Below are positions 45,501 to 54,869 of a DNA stretch of 64,000 bases, one piece after another. Within the stretch, counting starts at the first letter, position 1, and every line of letters begins with the position of its first letter. The DNA comes from Vibrio sp. UBA2441 (GTDB taxonomy: Bacteria; Pseudomonadota; Gammaproteobacteria; Enterobacterales; Vibrionaceae): the NCBI GenBank assembly GCA_002342685.1, contig DDQN01000055.1:1-64000 (forward strand). Direction: 5' to 3'. Under the pieces are notes generated by a model that saw nothing but the letters and a program-made list of their open reading frames with translations, did no database searches and was not told the DNA's origin. The translations under genes and the position numbers were made by a program.

Positions 45501-45518
45501 TGCAAACTAGATGCCAAT
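45501..45518 (-). promoter_or_regulatory. Sigma54 promoter of the symporter gene
   Basis: On the minus strand TGGCAT-CTAGT-TTGCA, an excellent -24/-12 element. The transcript should begin near 45490, giving a leader of about 110 bases. The roughly 265 bases between it and the regulator gene would hold the activator-binding sites; I did not find an obvious repeated box there. Confidence 0.85.
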
Positions 45519-45784
45519 ATGGAGTTTGTGCTTATCTTGTTGTTTTAATAGTATTTATGGTTGTTTTTGCGATGTCGGCTTAAGCTGAAGGGGTATAACC
45601 AAAGGAATAATTAATTGTTGTGAGTATGGTGTTATCTTTTTGTAAACAATGAGTTGGGTGGAAATGGTTAAGTTATAACTTATTCTTAGGTTATAGGGGT
45701 TTAACTTAACCAAATTGCGCTTGTCTGTGCTGCGTTTAATATAGGTTTGGATTTAGCGGCATGTTCGTGAAAGACCAATAGCCG

Positions 45785-47191
45785 TCAGCCATTTTTTTTA
45801 AGCCGTTTGCTTAATGCGGGCTGTGAAATCCCCAATAATTTGGAGGCCAACGACTGGTTCCCCTCGGATCTTTGCATGGCTTCGTTTACCAATAAATCAC
45901 CTATTTCCTGAAGGGTAGGTAAAGGACGTTGTGGATTAAATAACATATGTTCCGTGTTTGCTTCTGGCTCAGGAGCGGGTATATCTTGATCAAGAACACG
46001 ACGGAAAACATCCATAGATAACATCCGTGAGCGATGCAAACTCATAGCATCGTACGCTAATGCACGCAATTCTCGCACATTACCGGGAAATGCATAGTTG
46101 GAAAGTAAAACTGGCAGCTCTTTAGGGATTGTGGGTTTAGTTTTACCCAGCTCGCCCGCGGCTTGCTGAAGAAAATGCTCAAGTAATAGAGGAATATCTT
46201 CGTTTCTTTGGCGTAGCGGTGGAATATCAACCTGATGGGTTTTCAAGCGGTAATAGAGATCCTTACGGAAACTTCCTTCCTGCTGTTTTTGTTGCAGATC
46301 TTGATGTGTTGCGACGACGACGCGTGCGAGTAATCGTTTTGGCCTGTCGCTGCCTAAAGGGAAGTATTCACCTTCTTGCAAAAGGCGCAGTAGTTTAATC
46401 TGCGAAGCTTGACTCAAGTCGCCTATTTCGTCCAGAAATAAGGTTCCACCCGCGGCTTGTTCAACGAGGCCTGCTCTTGCTTTGTCTGCACCAGTGAATG
46501 CCCCTCGGCGGTGACCAAAGAGAGTGTCAGCAAAGACGTTATCATCCAGACCTGCCACATTGACGCTGACCAGTGAGCCTGACCGATTACTCAAAGTATG
46601 GATAGCTTGTGCAATTAGCTCTTTACCTACACCACTTTCGCCGCAGATCATTACTGGTTGACGACTTGGGGCAACCGATTCCAGATATTGAAATACTGAC
46701 CTCATAGCTTTATTGGCGGTAATGATGGATGAGAAGGCGTCGGCATGTTCCAGAGTGTCGGTAAGAAAACGTCTGCGCAGCTCTTGATTCTCCAAACGCA
46801 TCTCTTGCATCAGTATAGCGCGCTTAATTCCTTCATATAGTCTGCTCTCCTCTGCCGTCTTAACAAAATAGTCGTAAGCCCCTAGACGTATACAGTTCAT
46901 CGCCGTTTCAATCTGGTTCAAACCACTAATAATGATAACTCTTATTTCGGGATGCTCTTCTACTATTTTCTGCAGCAATACTTCGCCTGAGATGTTAGGC
47001 ATAGTGAGGTCTAGCAGTACTAATCCAATATTTTCTCGAGCAATGATACCCATTACATCGCGACTATCATCACAGCGAAAAACATGGTTAATTCCTCCTC
47101 GACGCTCGAGCACAATACTGAGGCTACGCAGGAAAGCGACTTCATCATCGACGAGTAATATGCCAAAAGCAGGATAGCGATTAGTATTCAT
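45785..47191 (-). CDS. Sigma54-dependent response regulator (DctD-like)
   Basis: 468 residues. Receiver Asp61 (VLLDLTMP), AAA+ domain with Walker A GESGVGKE (184-191) and the GAFTGA loop (230-235), and a Fis-type C-terminal helix-turn-helix (NQSLASKLLGISQPALSKRL). It overlaps the sensor kinase gene by four bases. It is the probable activator of the neighbouring symporter. Confidence 0.9.
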   Translation of the reverse strand: MNTNRYPAFGILLVDDEVAFLRSLSIVLERRGGINHVFRCDDSRDVMGIIARENIGLVLLDLTMPNISGEVLLQKIVEEHPEIRVIIISGLNQIETAMNCIRLGAYDYFVKTAEESRLYEGIKRAILMQEMRLENQELRRRFLTDTLEHADAFSSIITANKAMRSVFQYLESVAPSRQPVMICGESGVGKELIAQAIHTLSNRSGSLVSVNVAGLDDNVFADTLFGHRRGAFTGADKARAGLVEQAAGGTLFLDEIGDLSQASQIKLLRLLQEGEYFPLGSDRPKRLLARVVVATHQDLQQKQQEGSFRKDLYYRLKTHQVDIPPLRQRNEDIPLLLEHFLQQAAGELGKTKPTIPKELPVLLSNYAFPGNVRELRALAYDAMSLHRSRMLSMDVFRRVLDQDIPAPEPEANTEHMLFNPQRPLPTLQEIGDLLVNEAMQRSEGNQSLASKLLGISQPALSKRLKKNG

Positions 47192-48891
47192 TTAGATGAA
47201 GTTCCTTTAATAGCGGGTAATGATAATGTCACACAAGTCCCTTTATTGAGTTCTGATTCGTAGGTTAACGTACCACCATGTTCCTGAACAATACTGAAAG
47301 AAACGGACAGTCCAAGTCCGGTCCCACCTTGCTCTCTTTTGGTGGTGAAAAAAGGGTCACTTAAGTGAGGCAGATGTTTGGCTGAGATTCCTTGCCCTTG
47401 GTCGCAAATCTTAAATTGCAGAAGGTTTTGTTGAGAGTGATAGTCAGTATTAACCGAAATGCTCTTTTCTGGGCCCTCTAATGCCTGGCATGCATTGATA
47501 ATTAAATTGATGATCACTTGTTCTATACGCTGAGCATTACCTTCAAAATGAGGTAATTTATCGGTGTAATTTACCTTGAAGTCGTGAGTAGATTTGGTGA
47601 TCGTATTATCAACTAAGCGTATGGCCGTCGAGGCTACTTCATTAAGATCAACGACTTCATTAAGAACCGCTGGTTTTTGCTGGGCGAAGTCTCTGAGGTC
47701 ATCTACGATGCGCCGAATTCGGTGGGTGCCGGTGAGCATATCATCCAGCATAGGTTCTATGGCATCCCTCATGCGGCTATATTCGAGCCCACCAATAAGA
47801 AAATCACCGTGTTCGTGATAATGGGCTTCAAGAATGTCCTCTATATCCTGATAGACATCCTTAAGTATGGGCAGATTAAGCAATAATAGGCTACTGGGGT
47901 TGTTTATTTCGTGTGCCACGCCTGAAACCAGAATGCCCAAAGAGGTCATTTTGTCTGCTTGGATCAACTGTTGTTGCTGAAGTTGTTGTTCTTCAGTACG
48001 CCGCGCCACTTCTCTGCTGAGGGCACGGTTCCAGATCAGTATAAACCCAAGCACCAACAATAGTAGCGCCGAAGCAAATGCAGCTGCCATCCATAACGTT
48101 TTCCAGGGCAACCCCTGATTCTCAATTGGACTCAACCATTTGTCGTAGATAGCTTGTTGCCGCCCGGTATTTTTGAGAATAGCTAAACCCTCGCTAAATT
48201 GAGCCAGCAAATCTTGCTTACCTTTTAAGACGGAATAACCATAATGCTGGGCGTTAAAAGGTTTACCTGCTGGCACTATGTTGGAAAGTTCCAGTTCTTC
48301 GCCTAAATACAAGCCGGGCAGGTTTGCAACGAGCGCATAATCATGTTGTCCGGATGCAAGCAGTCTTAATGCGTCCGTATGTGTACTAACCAGAACAAGC
48401 TGAGCACCGACATTATGTTCCAGTAAGTAGTCGTGCATTATTCCGCCATTTTGCACTATAACTTCTTTGCCACCTAATTCACTTAACTCTGAGATACGTG
48501 GTGATCCTTTACGGGAAAATACCGATTGATGAATGAAAGCGTGTGGTGGCGAAAAGTCATAATTTTTGGCTCTGGCTTCAGAAAAAATCATGCCCTGAAG
48601 GGCGTCGAGTTCTCCTGTTTCCAATTGGCTGCGCATTTTATCCCAATCGCCAAGTTGGATGTTAACTTTGATCCCCATTACCTCGGCAATTGCTTGCGTA
48701 AGTTCGGTGTTGTAACCGTCTGCCTCGCCGTTCGCATTGAGAAACTCATAAGGAGGATAATTGTGATCGCCGCCAATCATTATTACGCTGTCATGATCAG
48801 AAGCGTGTGCAAAAAACATTGGCATAACAGAAAGAAGAACAAGAACTAATCTGAGTAGGCCGAAAAGAGTGTTGTTAAAAGTGAATATCAT
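47188..48891 (-). CDS. Sensor kinase with amino-acid-binding periplasmic domain
   Basis: 567 residues. Signal anchor, a periplasmic SBP_bac_3 domain (about 35-255: NYPPYEFLNANGEADGYNTE), one membrane helix (about 264-287), a coiled-coil, and a histidine kinase core with His327 in GVAHEINNP, N-box (NLIINACQAL) and G-boxes (DQGQGI, GGTGLGLS). The H-box type is the DctB/NtrB class. The sensor domain is of the type that binds amino acids, which fits the neighbouring symporter and racemase. Confidence 0.9.
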   Translation of the reverse strand: MIFTFNNTLFGLLRLVLVLLSVMPMFFAHASDHDSVIMIGGDHNYPPYEFLNANGEADGYNTELTQAIAEVMGIKVNIQLGDWDKMRSQLETGELDALQGMIFSEARAKNYDFSPPHAFIHQSVFSRKGSPRISELSELGGKEVIVQNGGIMHDYLLEHNVGAQLVLVSTHTDALRLLASGQHDYALVANLPGLYLGEELELSNIVPAGKPFNAQHYGYSVLKGKQDLLAQFSEGLAILKNTGRQQAIYDKWLSPIENQGLPWKTLWMAAAFASALLLLVLGFILIWNRALSREVARRTEEQQLQQQQLIQADKMTSLGILVSGVAHEINNPSSLLLLNLPILKDVYQDIEDILEAHYHEHGDFLIGGLEYSRMRDAIEPMLDDMLTGTHRIRRIVDDLRDFAQQKPAVLNEVVDLNEVASTAIRLVDNTITKSTHDFKVNYTDKLPHFEGNAQRIEQVIINLIINACQALEGPEKSISVNTDYHSQQNLLQFKICDQGQGISAKHLPHLSDPFFTTKREQGGTGLGLSVSFSIVQEHGGTLTYESELNKGTCVTLSLPAIKGTSSK

Positions 48892-49013
48892 ACGACTGTC
48901 CTACATAGGGTTATTTTTATTCTAAGGACACGCTATTGAATGCTGGATCTTAGCTATACAGAATACTGAGCCTACAATATTGTGATAATTAATTCATTAT
49001 TTAATCTGACAAA

Positions 49014-49922
49014 TTAGAGCGTCTCATTTTGAAAGTTAAGCGTGGAGAATTCACACAGTTTCTGCCAAACCCGTTCTCCGGCAGGGTGAAGTTTGCTTTG
49101 TGAACGGTAGGCGTAAATCTCTGCTATTATTTCATGTTCTATCTCATCCAGTATAATGAGCTGCCCCGATGCGAGTTGATCTTTTATGGCGTGTTCTGGC
49201 AGCCAGCCTATTCCTTCTCCCTGAACGATAAGTGCTTTAACCAGTTCTGTCATAGATGATGAAAAGATAGGTTTTAATGCATAAAGACTGCTTGCTTCTC
49301 TGGTTAATCGACCCATGAAACTGCCTGTAGAATGCATAATCCATGGAGTAATCTTTTGTTTTGATAAGGTATATTTCGCATGGCTATTTGAGTTTAAGCC
49401 AGTAACACAATAAATTTTAGACTCGCCAATTTTATGAGCCAGATAAGGTTGAGCGTGTAGCTGAGAGTTTTTATAGCTCAGAACGATATCACAGGCGCTT
49501 TCCTGAATCATATTTACCGTATCGTCTACATCAAGAGCTCTTACATCCAGAATGACCTCTTTTTCTTCGGCGAATAAGTTAAAACGCATAAGAGGTAAAA
49601 CGTCTGTGGCAATAGAGTGGCCAGCAACTACGCTGACTTTTTGATTTCCCAGTACAGAAAGATCGTTGATCCTTTCAAGTTCATATTCCAGCTGAATCAT
49701 TAGGCTGCGGGCACTGGTACGAAATAACTTACCACTTTGAGTTAATGCGATAGGGGTTTTTTCACGGTCAAACAGTTGGCAACCAACGGCGTTTTCCAAT
49801 GCTTGAATTCGTCTGCTAAAGGTCGATTGAGTGACATTTCGTTCAATGGCGGCTTTAGAGAAATTGCGCAGTTCCGCGAGTTTTAAAAAGTCTAATATCC
49901 ATTTTGTTTCGATGTTGAGCAT
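49014..49922 (-). CDS. LysR-family regulator
   Basis: About 302 residues from the ATG with AAGGAG nine bases upstream. Winged helix at the N-terminus (FLKLAELRNFSKAAIERNVTQ) and a periplasmic-type effector domain. Transcribed away from the racemase gene, 143 bases apart, and therefore a likely regulator of it. Confidence 0.88.
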   Translation of the reverse strand: MLNIETKWILDFLKLAELRNFSKAAIERNVTQSTFSRRIQALENAVGCQLFDREKTPIALTQSGKLFRTSARSLMIQLEYELERINDLSVLGNQKVSVVAGHSIATDVLPLMRFNLFAEEKEVILDVRALDVDDTVNMIQESACDIVLSYKNSQLHAQPYLAHKIGESKIYCVTGLNSNSHAKYTLSKQKITPWIMHSTGSFMGRLTREASSLYALKPIFSSSMTELVKALIVQGEGIGWLPEHAIKDQLASGQLIILDEIEHEIIAEIYAYRSQSKLHPAGERVWQKLCEFSTLNFQNETL

Positions 49923-50065
49923 AGAGCAATTCTCCTTTGGCACATACCTATAGCCAGATCATATTATGCCATCATAGCTATGCAGTTTATGCATGGTTAT
50001 GCCAGTTTTATCATTTCTTAGCAAGCTCTTTATTTGTTAACTTTATTATCAAATTAGGAGGCGTT

Positions 50066-50758
50066 ATGAATAAAAAGTTAGGTGTTCTGGGTGGTATGGG
50101 GCCTATGGCCACTGTGGATTTTGTCCGGCGTATTGTAGAAAAAAGCCCGGCCAAATCTGATCAGGAACATATGGCTATGATTATTTCGAATAATCCAGTT
50201 ATTCCTGACCGCACTAAATGTATACTCAAAAATGGTGAAGACCCACTGCAAATGATGCTTAACAACTTGATGTCATTGAGAGAGTCAGGTGCAACAAAAG
50301 TGGTTATTCCTTGTAACACAGCGCATTACTGGCTTGATAAGTTAGGTGAAAACGAGGTCTCTTTCATCAGTATAATCGATACAGTATTGCAGGAAGCCTG
50401 TCGCAGAAAAATGCATCGAATTGGCGTTCTGGCGACGGATGCAACCATAAAAACAGGCATATATACCGATGGTATCCTCTCAAGAGGAAAGCAGGCTTTG
50501 TTACCTTCAGAAACAGAGCAAAAACAAGTGATGGACGGGATTTATGCGGTTAAATCCGGTGACATTTTAACAGGCAAGCAATTAATGGAGCCTATTTTTG
50601 ATCTTTTATTAGCACGTGGTGCTGATGGGGTGATATTAGGCTGTACTGAAATACCGCTGGCTTTTGATTCTATGCCTAATCAGAAAAAATTAATGGCACT
50701 TGATTCATTAGATTTACTCGCCGACCAGTGTGTTAAATATTATTATGGGGCTGATTAG
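50066..50758 (+). CDS. Aspartate/glutamate racemase family protein
   Basis: About 230 residues; start chosen at the ATG with AGGAGG (a longer frame reaches into the LysR gene and is not credible). The two catalytic cysteines are Cys83 in IPCNTAHY and Cys193 in GCTEIPLAF. Interconverts L- and D-aspartate or glutamate without cofactor. The neighbouring symporter and amino-acid-sensing kinase suggest one acidic amino-acid module. Confidence 0.9.
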   Translation: MNKKLGVLGGMGPMATVDFVRRIVEKSPAKSDQEHMAMIISNNPVIPDRTKCILKNGEDPLQMMLNNLMSLRESGATKVVIPCNTAHYWLDKLGENEVSFISIIDTVLQEACRRKMHRIGVLATDATIKTGIYTDGILSRGKQALLPSETEQKQVMDGIYAVKSGDILTGKQLMEPIFDLLLARGADGVILGCTEIPLAFDSMPNQKKLMALDSLDLLADQCVKYYYGAD

Positions 50759-50778
50759 TTTAACTACCAAGCACTGAC

Positions 50779-51726
50779 TCACTTGTAGAGTGCTTCGTAG
50801 TTGTCAATGTAACTTTCCCATACAGGTGGAGTTCCAATTATTTCCTGAACGGTTTCGATAAATTGTTTAACCAGAGGTGGTTGATTTCGGTGCGAATATA
50901 CCGCATAGATACCACCGTGGCTCATAGGCAATTTGTGGTCGGTTAACAGGGGCACAAGGCCCATTTCTTTGATGTTTTTGGGCAACATGAATAATCCAAC
51001 CTGTGCGTAGCCTAACCCTTCTTGAATTCCATCCAGTATGAGCTCGGCTTCATTTACTTTATAACGCCCGTGAGTCGCAAAAGTCTTAATCTCACTGTCG
51101 CCGGGTGACTCTGCAATTTCTAACTTATTTATTGTAAATGCGCCATTGGAGTAGATAACAGACGGTAATGCGACTAACTCCTGTGGGGTTTTAGGGTAGC
51201 CATGTTTATTAACAAATTCTTCCGAAGCGAGGATTGCAAATGGGTTATCTGCTAACTTTCTGGCGATCAAGTTAGAATCTTTTGGTGGACCGATACGAAA
51301 AACAACATCAAAACGCTCACTGATGATATCGACCTTCCTATCGTCGAGCACCAAATCTATACTAACCTGAGGATATTTGCTCATGAAGGCTTTGACGGCT
51401 TTCTGGATATAGAACCTTCCAAACATTGTTGAGCTGGAAATTCGTAAATGGCCTTTAGGTTCATGGTGAAATGTGTCGGCCAGCCTGCGAGTTTGCTCTA
51501 GTACCTCGCGTACTTTTTCAGCCTGCTTAACGATTTCAAAGCCTGCCGTAGTCAGAGATAGCGAGCGGGTAGAGCGATTTAGTAGCCTAAGCCCTAATGT
51601 CTCTTCAAGGTTCTTTATCTGTTTGGACAGGACAGAACGGTCTATATTTCTTGCATCTGCTGCTTTGGCAAATGAGCCGTGCTCTGACACCTCTAATAAA
51701 AGCTCGAGTCTCGTTGCGATATCCAT
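50779..51726 (-). CDS. LysR-family regulator
   Basis: 315 residues. N-terminal winged helix (LELLLEVSEHGSFAKAADARNIDRSVLS) and effector domain beginning near GHLRISSS. It converges with the racemase gene; the MATE gene lies 156 bases upstream on the same strand. Target unknown. Confidence 0.87.
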   Translation of the reverse strand: MDIATRLELLLEVSEHGSFAKAADARNIDRSVLSKQIKNLEETLGLRLLNRSTRSLSLTTAGFEIVKQAEKVREVLEQTRRLADTFHHEPKGHLRISSSTMFGRFYIQKAVKAFMSKYPQVSIDLVLDDRKVDIISERFDVVFRIGPPKDSNLIARKLADNPFAILASEEFVNKHGYPKTPQELVALPSVIYSNGAFTINKLEIAESPGDSEIKTFATHGRYKVNEAELILDGIQEGLGYAQVGLFMLPKNIKEMGLVPLLTDHKLPMSHGGIYAVYSHRNQPPLVKQFIETVQEIIGTPPVWESYIDNYEALYK

Positions 51727-51882
51727 TTGTTTCCCTTTTATCTACATGCATTCACTGCGCATATGCTTTCTTTAATATAGCGCAGTATAACGAATGGTAA
51801 TAAAGGTATTGATGCTAAATTGACATTAATGAATTGATATAAATCACTCTTTATATGTAACGCGATGAAATACCATGACTAC

Positions 51883-53247
51883 TTATCCATTTGAAGTGAG
51901 CGGCTGGAGACTTAAGCTCACTTTTTCCATACATTTTTTGTATAACAGACACGCAACTACACCAGTTGATGTGTTGGCAATGAAGATAGAAATATAGACA
52001 CCCTCGAGCTGAGCGAGCTCTGCACCAATCCAAATTGCGGGCAAGTAGAAGACGAATAACCGACACATGGAAAGCCATAATGCGATTTTCGGCTGACCTA
52101 ACGCGTTCGATACTGAGACTATCAGCATGCAAACACCCAGTGGGCCGTAACAGAAAGGTACAAAGCTCAAAAAGTACATCAGACTTTCTTGCACCTGTGG
52201 GTCATTAGACATGAGCGGGCTTAAATATGAGTTAAATAATAACGCGGTGAAAGCCAGTACTACTTGAAGGGCAAGTACGAACAATACAGCTGTTTTTACC
52301 AGACGATCGATGCTTTCAAGTTTGCCCTCTCCAAGTAAGCGGCCAACCATTGGTGGCATTGACATGGTCAACGCCAATATTACAACCAGAGAAAGAAGTT
52401 CAAACCGTGTTATTAGCGTCCATGATGCGACTGCTGTTGTACCAAAATTAGCGATTAACATGGTGGTTAATATAGCGACAAGAGGGGGCAATAACTGGTT
52501 GATCGTGGCTGGCAACATAATCTTTAACAGGTCAAACAGGCTGTTACGACACTTGGTAAAGCTAAGAGAAAAACTGAACCAATTTTCCGTTCTGGCACGG
52601 TAGCATAACCACGCAGTGCATATGATATAAGCGAATAAACTGGCTATCGCTGCACCTTCTAAGCCCATATCTAAAGTAAATATAAAAATAGGGTCTAGAA
52701 CAATATTAATCAGGCTGGAAAATATCAGTGCCAGACCTGGTAGTTTGGTATTTCCGTTGGCCCTGAACACACTGGAAACAAAGTAAAGTGCAGCACCAAC
52801 CCAGCTACTTACCAGCCAGATAGGCCAGTAACCTTCAACCATAACAATAATAGTGTCGGATATGGTAAACAGTCCAAGTAGTGGTGCTCTTCCCCACCAA
52901 AGCAAATTACATATTACCGTGACACTCGCAAGTCCTAATAGGATAGTGATACTGGCGGTTTCTCTGGCTTGTTGATCTTGTTTCGCTCCGCGATATCGAG
53001 AAATTAATGCAGTACAGGCAATACCAAGTCCGACTTGAATTCCAATGATGACCATGGCGAAGGGAATGGTAACACCTTGTGCAGCGAGAGGTGTTACACC
53101 GAGCATACTGATAAATGCACTATCAATGAGCTGAAAACTCATGATAGAGAGTACGCCTCCTATCATGGGGAGTGTTTTTTGGGCTAGTTCTCTGGTAATG
53201 GAACAAGAAGCAAGTTTAATAAATAAGAAGTTCATTGGCCGCATCAT
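51883..53247 (-). CDS. MATE-family multidrug/toxin exporter
   Basis: 454 residues with about 12 membrane helices: IGGVLSIMSFQLIDSAFIS, GLGIACTALISRYRGAK, and the C-terminal half symmetrical to the N-terminal half. It exports cationic or other small compounds using H+ or Na+. Substrate not inferable. The MMRP start has no strong ribosome site. Confidence 0.87.
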   Translation of the reverse strand: MMRPMNFLFIKLASCSITRELAQKTLPMIGGVLSIMSFQLIDSAFISMLGVTPLAAQGVTIPFAMVIIGIQVGLGIACTALISRYRGAKQDQQARETASITILLGLASVTVICNLLWWGRAPLLGLFTISDTIIVMVEGYWPIWLVSSWVGAALYFVSSVFRANGNTKLPGLALIFSSLINIVLDPIFIFTLDMGLEGAAIASLFAYIICTAWLCYRARTENWFSFSLSFTKCRNSLFDLLKIMLPATINQLLPPLVAILTTMLIANFGTTAVASWTLITRFELLSLVVILALTMSMPPMVGRLLGEGKLESIDRLVKTAVLFVLALQVVLAFTALLFNSYLSPLMSNDPQVQESLMYFLSFVPFCYGPLGVCMLIVSVSNALGQPKIALWLSMCRLFVFYLPAIWIGAELAQLEGVYISIFIANTSTGVVACLLYKKCMEKVSLSLQPLTSNG

Positions 53248-53577
53248 ACAAATAAGAGTTTAACCTGTCGTTTAAATCAGGTTGTCTGTGCGTTGAGGGT
53301 ACCTATAACGCAATGACGCTATATTAAGGTGAATACCTAATAAAAAAAATATATGTTATGCCTTTTCATTAATGCCATATTGGCAACAGAGTCGATGCGT
53401 TCAGTCATTTTGTTTTAATCGAACATTCTGCATGAATAGATTAATTGAGTGAATTATTAATAGTTATCGTTTGAGCGTCTATAATTAGCATTGCAAGGTA
53501 ATGCATACGCCTTGTCAGTAGATGATTTGTTGGTTGATTTCAAATTATCGCTGCAATCAACGTTAAGGTAAGTAATT
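53248..53577. other. Divergent intergenic region
   Basis: About 330 bases between the MATE gene and the small DUF1059 gene. One good sigma70-like promoter is visible for the latter; otherwise nothing. Confidence 0.4.
53457..53485 (+). promoter_or_regulatory. Sigma70-like promoter before the DUF1059 gene
   Basis: TTAATA and a perfect TATAAT separated by 17 bases, about 95 bases before the ATG. Confidence 0.4.
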
Positions 53578-53772
53578 ATGTCAAGATACTATATCGACTG
53601 CAGAGATTATCCTGGTGATGTTAAATGTTCTGTAGCTCTCGCTGCTGATAGCAAAGAAGAATTATTGGCTGCCGTTGTAGAGCATGGATGTAAGGTTCAT
53701 GGTTACGAAGATACACCAGAGTTCAGGAAAACCATCACGGCTGAGTTTAAAGAAGGTACCCCTCCTGTATAG
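53578..53772 (+). CDS. DUF1059 small protein
   Basis: 64 residues. A CxxxxGDVKCS-like pair of cysteines in the N-terminal half (DCRDYPGDVKCS) and the EELLAAVVEHGCKVHGY helix are typical of DUF1059. Cytoplasmic, function unknown. A hairpin follows the stop. Confidence 0.8.
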   Translation: MSRYYIDCRDYPGDVKCSVALAADSKEELLAAVVEHGCKVHGYEDTPEFRKTITAEFKEGTPPV

Positions 53773-53786
53773 TGACGAAAACTGCT

Positions 53787-53810
53787 GCCACTACTCTAAG
53801 TGGTAGTGGC
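53787..53810. terminator. Hairpin after the DUF1059 gene
   Basis: GCCACTAC and GTAGTGGC with an 8-base loop, between the convergent DUF1059 and LysR genes. No clear T-run follows. Confidence 0.5.
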
Positions 53811-53847
53811 GGTATAATTCATGTCCGGCAGGGAAGCTGACTTAACT

Positions 53848-54762
53848 TCATTTGACTATCGTATCGCTGACAAGGTTTCTTAACCAAGTATTTTTATCGT
53901 CGGTTGATTTTCTCGACTGCCATAACAGGGAGATAATAAAATCGTCGACGGCAATTGGTGGAGTTATTGCTTCAAGCCGATCGGGTAAGCTAGACATCTG
54001 AGCCATACGTTGAGGAACTATTGCGATGAGTTCTCTCTCTTCTAGTAATCGGCGAATAGTCAGAAAATTTCTTGAAGCAATTGTCACCCTACGTTTTAAC
54101 CCTAATTCAGCCAATTGGTTATCAATTTTGGTAGACAACTTGCCATCAGGGCTAACCAAAGCCTGTTCAGTTTCGGCAAATTTTTGCACGGAAAGGGAAT
54201 GGTGTCCCTCCAATAATTGTTTATTACATAAGCAAACATGTTTCTCTGTATATAAAAACTGACTTTGAAAGTTAGAATCGGGTTGTGGAATGCTGCCTAT
54301 GATCAGATCCAGATTTTCCAGTTCTGCTATATCAACATAGTTATGTTTATTCACGTTAATAAAACTAATTTGAGTTTCTGGAGCGCACTTTCGGATTGCA
54401 TCATAGAGGACGGGAGCAAAAAGGTATTCTGCGTAATCAGTCAGGCCAATTCGACAAACCCCCTGATAATGCAAGGCTGAAAATTCAGCCTTGCTCATTA
54501 AGTTGTTTTGAATCGAATTTAGTAGCGTATCTATGGTTGGAGCAATATGGTGAGCATAGTCAGTGGGCTCCATTTTATGCCCTTTGCGTTCGAATAAGGC
54601 ATCATCGAACAGTATGCGCAATTTGGACAAGCTATGACTCATCGCCGATTGACTGACAAAACTTTTATTGGCTGCCACACTGACGCTTCTGTGCTGATAT
54701 AAGTGCGAAAATACCACAAGTAGGTTTAAGTCTATGTTTTTCCAGTTGAAATCTAAGGTCAT
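53848..54762 (-). CDS. LysR-family regulator
   Basis: 304 residues. N-terminal winged helix (VFSHLYQHRSVSVAANKSFVSQSAMSHS) and effector domain; similar to LeuO/NodD-type LysR proteins. Divergent from chrA with 107 bases between, so it probably regulates chrA. Confidence 0.87.
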   Translation of the reverse strand: MTLDFNWKNIDLNLLVVFSHLYQHRSVSVAANKSFVSQSAMSHSLSKLRILFDDALFERKGHKMEPTDYAHHIAPTIDTLLNSIQNNLMSKAEFSALHYQGVCRIGLTDYAEYLFAPVLYDAIRKCAPETQISFINVNKHNYVDIAELENLDLIIGSIPQPDSNFQSQFLYTEKHVCLCNKQLLEGHHSLSVQKFAETEQALVSPDGKLSTKIDNQLAELGLKRRVTIASRNFLTIRRLLEERELIAIVPQRMAQMSSLPDRLEAITPPIAVDDFIISLLWQSRKSTDDKNTWLRNLVSDTIVK

Positions 54763-54869
54763 GCTTCAATCCTATTTCATTCATAGATAAAATCGATATT
54801 ATCAATTTGAGTAATTATAGGTAATTTTTTACTTTATACACAAATTATTGAGATTTAAACGGAAACAAG

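Noticed and set aside
49937..50065. N-terminal extension of the racemase overlapping the LysR gene
   Set aside because: AGGAGG at 50056-50061 before the ATG at 50066 and the family start MNKKLGVLGG decide the true start; LysR likewise starts at 49922, so there is no overlap.
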